Shown here: piece by piece, positions 16,900 through 25,511 of the stretch
How the letters are laid out: every line of letters starts with the position of its first letter
Position numbering within the stretch: position 1 is the first letter of the stretch
Source of the DNA: Bathymodiolus platifrons methanotrophic gill symbiont
GTDB taxonomy: Bacteria; Pseudomonadota; Gammaproteobacteria; Methylococcales; Methylomonadaceae
NCBI RefSeq assembly: GCF_002189065.1
Contig: NZ_BDMN01000129.1
Span: forward strand, 1 to 33,878
Length of the DNA stretch: 33,878 nucleotides
Reading direction: 5' to 3'
Notes under the pieces: model-generated
Databases searched by the model: none
Seen by the model: the letters and a program-made list of their open reading frames with translations, nothing else
Told to the model about the DNA's origin: nothing
Position numbers and translations under genes: made by a program

Positions 16900-17253
16900 A
16901 TGGCTATAGATGAGAAAAAATCTTGGACAAACATGGGTGCTGTACTAGCAGCCATAGGAGCATCGGTTTGTTGTGTTGGGCCGCTATTACTTTTGTCTCT
17001 AGGTGTTAGTGGAGCATGGATTAGTACGTTAACTTCTTTTGAATCAGTCCGACCTATTTTTATTATTCTTACTTTGCTTTTTATAGGGTTAAGTTATCGT
17101 AAACTTTACCTGATACCCAATAACTGTGAAGAAGATGAGATATGTGCTTTACCTGATAGTCAGAAAAAACAAAAACTTACATTTTGGATTATCTCCATAT
17201 TCATATTGCTTTTATTGGTATTTCCTTGGTATGCACCGTATTTTATGGGGTGA
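16900..17253 (+). CDS. merT: mercuric ion transporter MerT
   Basis: 117 aa from the ATG at 16900, with an AGGA ribosome site 7-10 nt upstream; the longer frame starting at 16831 overlaps the promoter. It has three membrane helices, with the vicinal cysteines CC (C24, C25) in the first (AAIGASVCCVGPLLLLSLGV) and a second pair (C76, C82) in the cytoplasmic loop NNCEEDEIC. MerT moves Hg(II) from MerP across the inner membrane, normally to MerA. No MerA is encoded here. It is intact. Confidence 0.92.
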   Translation: MAIDEKKSWTNMGAVLAAIGASVCCVGPLLLLSLGVSGAWISTLTSFESVRPIFIILTLLFIGLSYRKLYLIPNNCEEDEICALPDSQKKQKLTFWIISIFILLLLVFPWYAPYFMG

Positions 17254-17262
17254 GAAAAAATT

Positions 17263-17586
17263 ATGTCTATTAAAACGCTATCCTTATTATTAAGCGTATT
17301 GCTTGGGCTATTACTAATGCCGACGATCTACGCTAAACCTTCTAGTCAAGTACAAAATAGCAGTCAAACTGTAGTTCTTAATGTACAGAATATGACTTGT
17401 CCAATGTGTAAATATACAATTAAAAAAGCTTTATCCTCCGTTTCTGGTACAGAAAATGTCAGCATAAATTTTGCAGATAAAACAGCTACCGTTACGTTCA
17501 ATCCTCAAAAAACCAATAGCAGTGCCTTAACTACAGCTACTAAAAATGCAGGGTATCCAACAACAGTGCAATCTTCCAAAAAATAA
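17263..17586 (+). CDS. merP: periplasmic mercury-binding protein MerP
   Basis: 107 aa. The N-terminal signal peptide (LSLLLSVLLGLLLMPTIYA) is cleaved about residue 24. The mature part is a heavy-metal-associated domain with MTCPMC (C46, C49). MerP binds Hg(II) in the periplasm and passes it to MerT. It starts 9 bp after merT and ends 15 bp before the metallochaperone gene. Confidence 0.93.
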   Translation: MSIKTLSLLLSVLLGLLLMPTIYAKPSSQVQNSSQTVVLNVQNMTCPMCKYTIKKALSSVSGTENVSINFADKTATVTFNPQKTNSSALTTATKNAGYPTTVQSSKK

Positions 17587-17601
17587 AAATGGAGTAATAT
17601 T

Positions 17602-18045
17602 ATGTCTAGCTGTTCTTCAGGTGGTTCAACCTCGTTTGCACTAGTATGCCCTCAGTGCGGGATATCTTGTAAAAATATAAGTATGAAAACAATTTTTCAT
17701 CAAGTTAGGTTTCCTGAAATTTTAGATATTGAAACTGGCAGCTATTATTACTGTGCCGATAAGAGCTGTTCAGTGGGCTATTTTTCTCAAGAAGAAAAAG
17801 TTATTTTTAAGAACCAATTGAAAATATTTACCGAACTTAAAAACAATAAACTTTGTTATTGCTTTGATATTAATACCGAGCAATATGTAGATTCACTCAA
17901 AGATGGAACAGCAGAAACAATAAAGAATTTTGTTATACAAAAAACTAAAGTAGGTGACTGTGCCTGTGAAATAAGAAATCCTTCAGGGCAGTGCTGCTTA
18001 GCAAATTTTAAACAGTTGGAAAAAACTTTGAATTTGGATAAATAA
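17602..18045 (+). CDS. iron-sulfur/zinc metallochaperone, CopZ N-domain-like
   Basis: 147 aa with 14 cysteines. The pattern is CPQCGISC (C16, C19, C23), CADKSC (C51, C56), CYC (C85, C87), then GDCACE and GQCC (C120, C122, C131, C132). This spacing resembles the zinc and [2Fe-2S] domain of Archaeoglobus-type CopZ and the related putative iron-sulfur-binding metallochaperones, which often accompany mer or copper genes. Here no fused HMA domain is present; MerP just upstream supplies a separate one. A role in cytoplasmic reduction or hand-off of metal is inference. It is preceded by a short AT-rich gap with GGAG. It is intact. Confidence 0.75.
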   Translation: MSSCSSGGSTSFALVCPQCGISCKNISMKTIFHQVRFPEILDIETGSYYYCADKSCSVGYFSQEEKVIFKNQLKIFTELKNNKLCYCFDINTEQYVDSLKDGTAETIKNFVIQKTKVGDCACEIRNPSGQCCLANFKQLEKTLNLDK

Positions 18046-18098
18046 GTGCTCAACAAAAGTATAGGTTAGCCTTTTCAGATGGTTAAGGGTGAGAAATA

Positions 18099-18302
18099 AT
18101 GAAAAAAGAAATTGTATTAGAATCAACCATTACTTGCCCTGAATGCGGGAGAATAGAAATTGAAACCATGCCTACAGATGCTTGTCAGTGGTTTTATGAA
18201 TGCAAATGTTGTGGTGTATTGCTAAAACCTAAACAAGGTGATTGCTGTGTTTTTTGTTCTTACGGTAGTGTTCCTTGCCCGTCTATGCAGAAAGGGAAAT
18301 GA
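18099..18302 (+). CDS. GDCCVxC-domain small metal-binding protein
   Basis: 67 aa with ten cysteines: CPEC (C13, C16), C29, CKCC (C35, C37, C38), and the family signature GDCCVFCSYG (C49, C50, C53), then PCPS (C60). This family is known as GDCCVxC domain-containing (seleno)proteins and is often found in mercury-resistance clusters; here all positions are cysteine and no in-frame TGA occurs. It is probably a cytoplasmic thiol-rich metal ligand. The gene is last in the cluster and ends 33 bp before repeat copy B. Confidence 0.85.
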   Translation: MKKEIVLESTITCPECGRIEIETMPTDACQWFYECKCCGVLLKPKQGDCCVFCSYGSVPCPSMQKGK

Positions 18303-18335
18303 CAAACAGAGGATTTACAAAAAACCATATTAACC

Positions 18336-18636
18336 GCGGGGAGTCGCTATTTTTGCGAAAGCTTGTTTTGGGCATCCCAGCCCAAGCAAGCGGCAAAAAC
18401 TTAACGCGACCGCTAATGCCTTCGGCGCCCCAGACGTCCTGCGTACGTGCCACTTCGCCACTACCATCGTAAACTCGGTGCTGGCTTCGTAACACTCCCT
18501 CAAATGACTGGACGGCGTTTCGGAATGCCTTTTATTTTGTCTCCACCTACGCTAGCGCTACGATTCCGACAAAACAACGGCCCTACGCCTTCTGGGGACT
18601 ACCAGCCCTCGCGTTCGCTCTCCATGGCTGGCAGCG
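18336..18636 (+). repeat. 301-bp repeat, copy B
   Basis: Full-length copy, GCGGGGAGTCGC to GGCTGGCAGCG, appearing identical by eye to copies C and D. Possible hairpins within it are GCTTG...TTGGGC/GCCCAA..CAAGC near the start, GGC...GCC around TTTCGGAAT, and CCAGCC/GGCTGG at the end. No target duplication is seen (flanks TTAACC and AATGTT). It follows the mer-type cluster immediately, where merA would be expected. Confidence 0.97.
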
Positions 18637-19026
18637 AATGTTTGACGGACCTTTGTGGGTCGTAACCAGAAGTTCGTAATTCGCAATTTCACCTAAAATA
18701 TCAACTTTGGGAGACGGAAATAAGCTAGATTCAATAAGCATTTCTGACTGCCCAGAATGTATGGAAATTATTTACCTGAAAGCCTATAGGTATGCGATGC
18801 ATACCCTACACAAAGCTTGTTCCGCGTTGAATTAGTCGTCTAATTTTGGATGATTTAATTTTTCCATTTCCCTTACTTTAAACCTAGAAAAATCAGTTAA
18901 ACGCTAGCGTTACTTTTCGTACCGCTGCGCTTCAAGCCCCTTTACAAGGCTAAAGCATCATAAGGACTACAATGAATAGAAAAACTATAGGATGATGACT
19001 TCTAGGCGTGTTAGTGTGCTAATTCT
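18637..19026. other. gene-free stretch after repeat copy B
   Basis: About 390 bp without a credible gene. It holds GGGAGACGGAAATAA (18709-18723), the exact inverse of the motif beside repeat copy A, and a small REP-like palindrome GGTATGC-GAT-GCATACC (18789-18805) followed by CTAC. Otherwise nothing recognisable; it may contain remains of inserted elements. Confidence 0.5.
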
Positions 19027-19986
19027 TTACTGATTAGCTAAGCCATGCTTTTGTATGCGATACAGCAGGGTGTCTCTTGATAGACCTAGTAAGCGGGAAG
19101 ATTTAGCCCGGTTACCATTAGTTCTTAGTAATGCCTGATGAATAAGGTCAGCTTCCAGCTTATTGAGGTTAACACCGACATCAGGTAAGGCAAAATCCTG
19201 ATTATTTGAGCCAGTTGTTTTAGCCGCAAAAAAATCATGAGGAAAGTTTTCAGCTTCAATCAGTTGCCCAGATAAGAGAACTGATGTTCTTTCACATAAA
19301 TTACGTAATTCCCTGACATTTCCTGGCCAGTCGTAATTTTGCAGGATTTTAACGGCTTGTTTGCTAAATTTCGGTGCTGTCCTGGAATGTTCTTTTGCAA
19401 AGTGATCAATGAAGTGTTTGATCAAATGTTCAATATCTTCAATTCTTTCTTTTAATGCAGGAATTTCCAGCGGGATCACATTAAGACGAAAATATAAATC
19501 TTCCCTAAACCTGCCTTCAGAAATTTCCTTTTGTAAATCAGCGTTTGTTGCAGAGATGATACGTACATCAACTTTATAAGGGACTGTATCTCCAACAGCT
19601 AAACATTCCCCATTTTCTAAAAAACGTAATAACTTCGCCTGTATTGAAATTGGCAAAGAGTTAATCTCATCAAGAAATAAAGTTCCACCATCTGCCGCTT
19701 GAAAAATTCCTTTTTTATCGCTAATAGCTCCTGTAAAAGAACCCTTTCTATGACCAAATAATTCAGATTCAATCAGGGACTCGGGTAATGCCGCACAATT
19801 CAGGGTTACATAAGGTTTGTCAGCTCGCTGACTGTCTTTTTGTATGGCATTAGCCAGAACCTCTTTGCCTGTTCCAGTTTCGCCCTTGATAAGTACAGTA
19901 ACATCTGTCGCTGCAACCATCCGGGCGCTGCGCAGAACATTGTCATAGACAGGGGTATGACTGATGATTTTCTTAAAATGACTCAT
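19027..19986 (-). CDS. sigma-54-dependent transcriptional activator without receiver domain
   Basis: 319 aa. The AAA+ core begins at the N-terminus: Walker A GETGTGKE (35-42), sigma-54 contact loop GSFTGA (82-87, usually GAFTGA), Walker B GTLFLDEI (101-108), and an arginine-finger region FREDLYFRLNVIP. A Fis-type helix-turn-helix closes the protein (NRAKSSRLLGLSRDTLLYRI). There is no N-terminal sensory or receiver domain, as in PspF, so control must come from a partner protein or expression level. The start overlaps the stop of the upstream TauE/SafE-like gene (ATGA). Targets are unknown. Confidence 0.88.
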   Translation of the reverse strand: MSHFKKIISHTPVYDNVLRSARMVAATDVTVLIKGETGTGKEVLANAIQKDSQRADKPYVTLNCAALPESLIESELFGHRKGSFTGAISDKKGIFQAADGGTLFLDEINSLPISIQAKLLRFLENGECLAVGDTVPYKVDVRIISATNADLQKEISEGRFREDLYFRLNVIPLEIPALKERIEDIEHLIKHFIDHFAKEHSRTAPKFSKQAVKILQNYDWPGNVRELRNLCERTSVLLSGQLIEAENFPHDFFAAKTTGSNNQDFALPDVGVNLNKLEADLIHQALLRTNGNRAKSSRLLGLSRDTLLYRIQKHGLANQ

Positions 19987-20663
19987 ACGCTAATAATCGC
20001 AACAAAGACTAATAACATACCAATAATTTGTTTGGTAACTTGTAAACTGGATAGGCGGGTAATAAATGTACTAACCATGCCTGTACCCATTACTGCAGGT
20101 AAAGTCCCTAAGCCAAAGGCAAGCATAGTGAGCGTGCTGATAGTGATATCCCCAGAGGTTGCTGCCAATGCAAGCGCGGTATAAACCAGACCACAAGGAA
20201 TCCAGCCCCAGACCATACCAAATAGAAATGCTTGTTTCAGGCTAGCTACTGGAATTAACTTTCTACCATAGGGTTCAATAGTTTTCCAGAAGTGGGACCC
20301 CGTTTTTTCTATATAGGCAAAGCTAGGAAACCATCCTGCAATATAAAACCCGGCCCCAGTAATAATTAATGCGGAAATAATCTCTAAAGCTCGGTGCCCA
20401 TGCTCTTCGCCTAATGGAAAAGTGAGTACTGATTCGATTAAACCAATAATAAGTCCTGCCAGCATATAGCTAAAAATACGCCCAAAATTATAACTAAATA
20501 TAAAGGTGAGCATTTTAGATTTATTATTACGAATTTCTGGTTTTAAACTAAAAGACAAAGTGCCAATGATTGAACCACACATAGAAACACAGTGTAGACT
20601 ACTGAATAAACCTATAAAAAAGGCAACAAAAATAGGCGAGCTTATGATTTGATTGATTTCCAT
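19983..20663 (-). CDS. TauE/SafE (UreH-like) integral membrane protein
   Basis: 226 aa with about six membrane helices. The start IGLFSSLHCVSMCGSIIG and the second-half segment FGMVWGWIPCGLVYTALALA are the paired cysteine-bearing helices of the sulfite exporter TauE/SafE-like or UreH-type group, commonly linked with heavy-metal or cbb3-oxidase copper genes. The invariant HC..MCG and PCGLVY motifs suggest metal or thiol handling, but the substrate is unknown. It is translationally coupled to the sigma-54 activator by a 4-nt overlap. It is preceded by 127 bp, then repeat copy C. Confidence 0.82.
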   Translation of the reverse strand: MEINQIISSPIFVAFFIGLFSSLHCVSMCGSIIGTLSFSLKPEIRNNKSKMLTFIFSYNFGRIFSYMLAGLIIGLIESVLTFPLGEEHGHRALEIISALIITGAGFYIAGWFPSFAYIEKTGSHFWKTIEPYGRKLIPVASLKQAFLFGMVWGWIPCGLVYTALALAATSGDITISTLTMLAFGLGTLPAVMGTGMVSTFITRLSSLQVTKQIIGMLLVFVAIISV

Positions 20664-20790
20664 AGCTGGTATATTAGCATATCGTCTTTAATCAGGCATA
20701 GGCACTATTTTAAAATTATACTTAATGTGTTAAATGGCATATTAATCAGGTTAAATAACATAGTTATTGTTCTGTGCTATAGAGTTCACA

Positions 20791-21091
20791 CGCTGCCAGC
20801 CATGGAGAGCGAACGCGAGGGCTGGTAGTCCCCAGAAGGCGTAGGGCCGTTGTTTTGTCGGAATCGTAGCGCTAGCGTAGGTGGAGACAAAATAAAAGGC
20901 ATTCCGAAACGCCGTCCAGTCATTTGAGGGAGTGTTACGAAGCCAGCACCGAGTTTACGATGGTAGTGGCGAAGTGGCACGTACGCAGGACGTCTGGGGC
21001 GCCGAAGGCATTAGCGGTCGCGTTAAGTTTTTGCCGCTTGCTTGGGCTGGGATGCCCAAAACAAGCTTTCGCAAAAATAGCGACTCCCCGC
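20791..21091 (-). repeat. 301-bp repeat, copy C
   Basis: Full-length inverse copy of the element, appearing identical to B and D. It lies upstream of the TauE/SafE-like gene with its GGCTGGCAGCG end nearest that gene. Flanks (TTCACA and ATATTT) show no target duplication. Confidence 0.97.
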
Positions 21092-21172
21092 ATATTTTCC
21101 TTTCAATATCCACGTGAGGAGATTAGCGACTTTCTGTTTAGTCTCCGAAAGAGAGTGTCATAAGTAAAATAT

Positions 21173-21477
21173 GCAGGCGCGGCATGCTACCTCACAACAT
21201 TCTGGGACTCCTGTCACCAACATTCATTCGCCTACGCAGCGAATGGGAGATGCCCTGGTCGCCCTGCGTCCGTCTCAACTACGCACAAAACCCTGCTCCG
21301 TTAAGACTACCTCAAATGGCTGGACGGCTATTCGGAATGCAATTCTTGCCTCCCTCGCGCGCTACTAGCGCACTTCGGATCAGCGAATTGCCCTGTCGCC
21401 TACCAGGGACTAAAAATCATCACTACGCTTAGGCTCCGTTTCCCTGATTTTAAGCGAGTGGCTATTTTCTTGCCTGC
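21173..21477 (+). repeat. diverged relative of the 301-bp repeat (subfamily E)
   Basis: About 305 bp bounded by GCAGGC and GCCTGC. It shares order and core words with the 301-bp element: CCTGCGTCC, then CCTCAAATGGCTGGACGG, TTCGGAATGC, and a near-terminal GGGACTA. The ends differ. Its last part carries a 44-bp hairpin module (AAAATC...CGCTTA...GATTTTAAGCG) that reappears alone at 25252-25295. No open frame is shared with the other members. It lies 82 bp from copy C. Confidence 0.75.
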
Positions 21478-22433
21478 AATATAGCTTTAACAGTGTATAG
21501 ATCGTGTTCTTTATTTGCTAGAATGTAAATAGTAGGGCACAGTCTTGTGCTTGACTAATAGACCTGTTTTTATGCTATTGATTTAACATTAAAAACTCCT
21601 CTATTCACTATATTGGCATATCATGTAGTGTACATTTCTCTTTTATCACCGGGGTTAAGGATAATGCAAAAAAAGAAACGTATTTTAATTGTTGGCGGTG
21701 TTGCAGGGGGAGCATCTTGTGCGGCGCGATTAAGGCGCTTATGTGAAAATTGTGAAATTGTATTATTTGATAAAGGCGAACACGTATCTTTTGCAAATTG
21801 TGGCTTACCCCATTTTATTGGTAATGTCATTCAGGAAGAAGAGCAATTATTAGTTGCTAAACCGAAATTATTTCACGACCGATTTAATATACAAGTTCAT
21901 ACGCAACATGAAGTCACGACAATAGATAGAATCAACAAAACAGTGACCGTTATCAATCTGATTGATGGGCAGGAGCGGTTAGAAAGGTATGATGCCCTGG
22001 TTTTAGCAACAGGAGCACATGCCATACGACCACCTCTAGCTGGAATCGACTCACCTAATATATATAGTCTGCGCACCATTCCTGATAGTCTTAAATTAAA
22101 AGCTGCCGCGGCTAAGGCAAAACGCGCTGTTATTATTGGAGGAGGCTTTATAGGCCTGGAAATGGCTGAGAATCTAGCACACTTAGGTCTGCAGGTTACG
22201 ATTATAGAAATGGCCATGCAAGTCATGCCACCACTAGATGCAGATATGGCCAGTTATGTTAAAAAATGCCTGGAAACTAACCATATTACTTTACTGCTAG
22301 GTCAGGCAGTGGAATCTTTTAAACAAACAGAAAGCGGATTAGAAGTTTATTATTCAAACGGCTATATTGAAACAGATTTGGTTTTATTAGCCATAGGTGT
22401 ACTTCCTGAGTCATCCCTGGCAAAACAGGCTAA

Positions 22434-23773
22434 GGAATGTGCACGAAATAACTTCCTGAAGCAGCCAAGCTTGAATAATGAAATATCTCCCCTAAATTAA
22501 GGTTATCTTAATTTATTACTCAGTGGTTGTCTTATGTCATTTCCTTATAAAAAAAATATCGAAAAGTCGATGAAGAAATTTTATGACTCACTTTGTGAAA
22601 AAAATAAGCGACGGTATGCCGCCATTGAAAGTGAAAAATTATCTCATGGTGGCGTTAACTATATTTCAGCTTTATTAGAGTGTGACCCAAAAACTATCCG
22701 CCAAGGAAAAAAAGAACTCACCGAATTAGAACTGGATATAACAGGAATCAGACAACCTGGAGGCGGTCGAAAAAAAAGACCTCTACCCCTGAATACAGTG
22801 GAATAGATCAAGACTTTTTAGATATTCTTCAACAGCATACAGCAGGCAATCCAATGAATTCATCTATTAGGTGGACTTATCTAAAGCCGCGTGAAATCGT
22901 CAGTGAATTATTAAAAAAGGGTTATTCTGTCAGTCGTAATATCGTTCGATATTTATTAAAAAAACATGAATATGTTAAGCGCAAAGCCCAGAAAAACATT
23001 ACGATGGGTGGTCATCCTGACCGCAATGCTCAATTTGAAAATATTACCCAATTGAAGCAGGACTACCTGGATGCGGGAAACCCTGTTATTAGTATGGATA
23101 CCAAAAAGAAAGAGTTATTGGGTACTTTTTATCGTAATGGATCGCTCTATACACAAGCAGCCATTCAAACGAATGATCATGATTTCCCTAGCTCTGCAAC
23201 AGGCAGTGTTATTCCTCATGGGTTTTATGACCTCAAACGAAACACAGGATATATCACGCTTGGAACGAGTCATGATACCAGTGAATTTGCCTGTGATAGC
23301 TTATTTCAATGGTGGGTAAACGAGGGTATTATTCATTATCCTAAAGCAAAATCATTGTTGATCCTTTGCGATGGTGGAGGGAGTAACAGCTCACGGCACT
23401 ACATTTTTAAAGAAGATTTACAAAAGACTGCGAATGCACTTGGATTGGAAATTAGGATTGCCCACTATCCTCCTTATACCTCCAAGTATAACCCCATTGA
23501 ACATCGTTTTTTTCCTCATGTGACTCGTGCTTGTGAAGGTGTTGTATTTGACTCGGTTGAAACAGTTAAAACATTGATTTCTAGAACATCAACGTCAAAA
23601 GGACTAACAACAATTGTTCACATACTCGACAAAATATACGAGACAGGACGAAAATATGCCGCTGACTTCAAAGAAATAATGCCGATTGTATTTGATACAC
23701 ATTTACCAAAATGGAATTACCGTGCAATTCCTCAAGAATAATTAATATCGGGAAGTTGTTTCGTGCTTATTCC
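22434..23773 (+). mobile_element. complete ISAzo13-family insertion sequence
   Basis: 1,340 bp. Inverted ends GGAATGTGCACGAAATAACT (left) and GGAATAAGCACGAAACAACT (right, as complement) differ at a few positions. TAA (22431-22433 and 23774-23776) is a 3-bp target duplication. The IS disrupts the CoA-disulfide reductase gene. Two other copies in the window are only a 434-bp remnant (15770-16203) and a 47-bp end (10247-10293). Confidence 0.93.
22534..23741 (+). CDS. ISAzo13-family transposase, two frames joined at an A8 run
   Basis: The first frame (22534-22806, 90 aa) is helix-turn-helix-like and ends after PGGGRKKRPLP. The catalytic frame (ATG at 22854, 295 aa) has VISMDTKKKELLG, LLILCDGGGSN and TSKYNPIEHRFF, the DDE residues of this family. 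The frames overlap around CGAAAAAAAAGACC (22768-22781). A -1 shift there gives GGGRKKTSTPEYSG, continuing the family sequence. A_AAA_AAA is a slippery heptamer, so programmed -1 frameshifting is possible. A one-base homopolymer error is the alternative, as most ISAzo13 transposases are a single frame. Confidence 0.85.
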
Positions 23774-24694
23774 TAAGTTACAATTAAGCGAGCGTGGAGC
23801 GATACAGGTTAATGAACATATGCAGACCAGTGATACCTCAATCTGAGGCCGTAGGTGATGTGGTAGAGGTTCAGGATATTATTACTCAACAACGTTTTTC
23901 ATTACCGTTAGCAGGACCTGCAAATAGGCAAGGACGAATTTCAGCCAGTGCTATTTTACAGTCGTTCAACCCAGAACTAGATCGAAAGCTCAGCTTTAAA
24001 GGTGTTTTAGGTACTGCAGTATGTCAAGTATTTGGCTATACCATTGCCATGACCGGGGCAAGTGAAAAAGCATTGCAAAGAGCCGGCATCAAAGAATACC
24101 AGGCTATTTATTTACATCCGGGGCATCATGTCGGTTACTTCCCGGGGGCTCACCCCATTCATATAAAATTAATTTATGCCAAGGCTGATGGCAAGATTCT
24201 GGGAGTGCAGGCTTTTGGGCAGGAAGGGGTAGCCAGACGTGTTGATGTGATTGCTATGGCTATGCAACTACACGGTACAGTCTATGATCTGGAAGAGAGT
24301 GAATTATGCTACGCACCTCAGTTTGGTGCTGCAAAAGATCCCATTAATATGGCCGGAATGATTGCAGGAAATAATTTGCGAGGTGATTTACCTTTAGCTG
24401 ATTGGGATGATTTAAATGCCAATCAGCATCAATTAATTGACGTTAGAAGTCCGGCGGAATTTAATGCAGGACATATAGACGGTGCCATTAATATTCCAAT
24501 TGAAGAAATGCGTAAACGTATCAAAGAAATAGATTCTGCTAAACAGGTGTGTCTGATTTGTGGGGTAGGGCAGCGAGCTTATTATGCTCTTAGGTTATTA
24601 TCACAATCAGGGTATAAAGCTAATATTATCAGGTGGCATGAAAACCTACTCGGCAATAAGTGAAGTTTAGTAAGCAGAGATCTATTTGATTACC

Positions 24695-24767
24695 GTAGGA
24701 GGGGCTTTAGCCGCGACTGAAAATGTACAGACTTACCCAACTCGGTCGCGGCTAAAGCCCCTCCTAC
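24695..24767. repeat. REP hairpin downstream of the RAYT gene
   Basis: Perfect 23-bp arms at 24695-24717 and 24745-24767, beginning GTAGGAGGGGCTTTAGCCGC, with a 27-nt loop. The right arm contains the RAYT stop codon (TAG as CTA at 24764-24766), so the REP fixes the protein's end. It is the strongest member of the family in the window. Confidence 0.92.
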
Positions 24768-25252
24768 AGCCATATGGCATCCCATAGCGGATAATCAGCT
24801 ACTTTTTTCACTAGACCGGCCCTTAATGGATTAGCAATAATATAACGCGCGATTTGTAGTAAATCTTCTTCTTTGCGTACAGCGTGATCATGATAACCAT
24901 CTTGCCATAATCCTTGGTTGGTTGATATTACGCCCTGATCACGACGAATCTTCTGAATTTGAAAGGCGCTAGCTCCTTTTACACTACGCATTACTGCAGC
25001 TAAACTATAATTATTCTGTAAGGCAAATAGCCAATGTAGATGATCTGGCATAATAACAAATGCCAGACTGTCGACTTTTCCTTGTTGATGTTGCTGACGC
25101 ATTACTAAGACTAAACGCCTTGCCTGGGAGAAATTGCTAAATACTTTTTGTCTTTGCCGAGTGACTGTGGTGACTAAATAAATCCTGTTATTTTCAGAAT
25201 AACGACCTTTGCGAAGATCTTCAGCATGTGGTTTAGTTTTTTTGATTGTCAA
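24764..25252 (-). CDS. REP-associated tyrosine transposase (RAYT)
   Basis: 162 aa from a TTG at 25252. HUH motif in FVIMPDHLHWL (H71, H73); the catalytic tyrosine is probably Y137 in ARYIIANPLRAGL, and GLWQDGYHDHAVR is the usual RAYT segment. RAYTs are single-strand Y1 transposases of the IS200/IS605 superfamily that act on REP hairpins. REP elements flank the gene on both sides (24695-24767, 25357-25437). The original ATG is at 25347, in a second copy of the first 51 bp; a 44-bp insertion and duplication (25201-25346) moved it away. From that ATG the frame now ends after 32 codons in a TGA that overlaps the TTG. Confidence 0.92.
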   Translation of the reverse strand: MTIKKTKPHAEDLRKGRYSENNRIYLVTTVTRQRQKVFSNFSQARRLVLVMRQQHQQGKVDSLAFVIMPDHLHWLFALQNNYSLAAVMRSVKGASAFQIQKIRRDQGVISTNQGLWQDGYHDHAVRKEEDLLQIARYIIANPLRAGLVKKVADYPLWDAIWL

Positions 25253-25346
25253 AAATCATCACTCCGCTTAGGCTCCGTTTCCCTGATTTTAAGCGAACGA
25301 CCTTTGCGAAGATCTTCAGCATGTGGTTTAGTTTTTTTGATTGTCA
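25201..25346. repeat. 51-bp direct duplication around a 44-bp hairpin module
   Basis: 25201-25251 and 25296-25346 are identical (AACGACCTTTGCGAAGATCT...GATTGTCA). The 44 bp between (25252-25295) match the end of the repeat at 21173-21477 with one difference. The duplication covers the 5' end of the RAYT gene. The layout is that of an insertion with a very long target duplication. Confidence 0.92.
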
Positions 25347-25356
25347 TAGTGAAATG

Positions 25357-25437
25357 GTAGGAGGGGCTTTAGCCGCGACCGAAAATGTACAAACTTTAAT
25401 ACTAATCCCGACCTATTTCCGCTAAAGTTCTTCCTAC
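25357..25437. repeat. REP hairpin upstream of the RAYT gene, one arm degenerate
   Basis: The left arm GTAGGAGGGGCTTTAGCCGC is intact; the right arm (ending CGCTAAAGTTCTTCCTAC) has several changes. It begins 10 bp before the original RAYT ATG. Together with 24695-24767 it gives the REP-RAYT-REP layout. Confidence 0.85.
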
Positions 25438-25511
25438 ATTTTTTGTTTAGATAAAATGATATTACCATCCTCAATTCAATAGACAAAAAAACTCCGTTAA
25501 TGCTCAGGTAT

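Larger units (their letters stand above)
21664..24663 (+). pseudogene. CoA-disulfide reductase/rhodanese fusion split by an IS
   Basis: The first part (21664-22433) has an FAD-binding start, RILIVGGVAGGASCAARLRR, the redox-cysteine motif VSFANCGLP (C46) of CoA-disulfide reductase and NADH oxidase types, and an NAD-binding AVIIGGGFIGLEMAE. The second part (from 23777) gives the dimerisation domain and a C-terminal rhodanese domain with ICGVGQRAYYA (active cysteine). Removing the IS (22434-23773) and one TAA rejoins AKQAK-LQLSERGAIQ in frame. One more lesion remains: an extra base at about 23848 (ATCTGAGGCC, expected ATCTGGGCC) shifts the frame. The repaired protein is about 550 aa. The start has GGTTAAGG upstream. 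Confidence 0.88.

Noticed and set aside
18099-18302. selenoprotein form of GDCCVxC
   Set aside because: All signature positions are cysteine codons; there is no in-frame TGA and no SECIS-like need.
20924-21163. 79-aa ORF in repeat copy C, with sister ORFs in copies A, B and D
   Set aside because: It is identical in every copy because the DNA is repeated, and is absent from diverged relatives. No recognisable domain and no consistent ribosome site.
24695-25437. CRISPR-like array from repeated hairpins
   Set aside because: Only two hairpins, separated by a transposase gene and unevenly spaced, with no spacers. They are REP elements.
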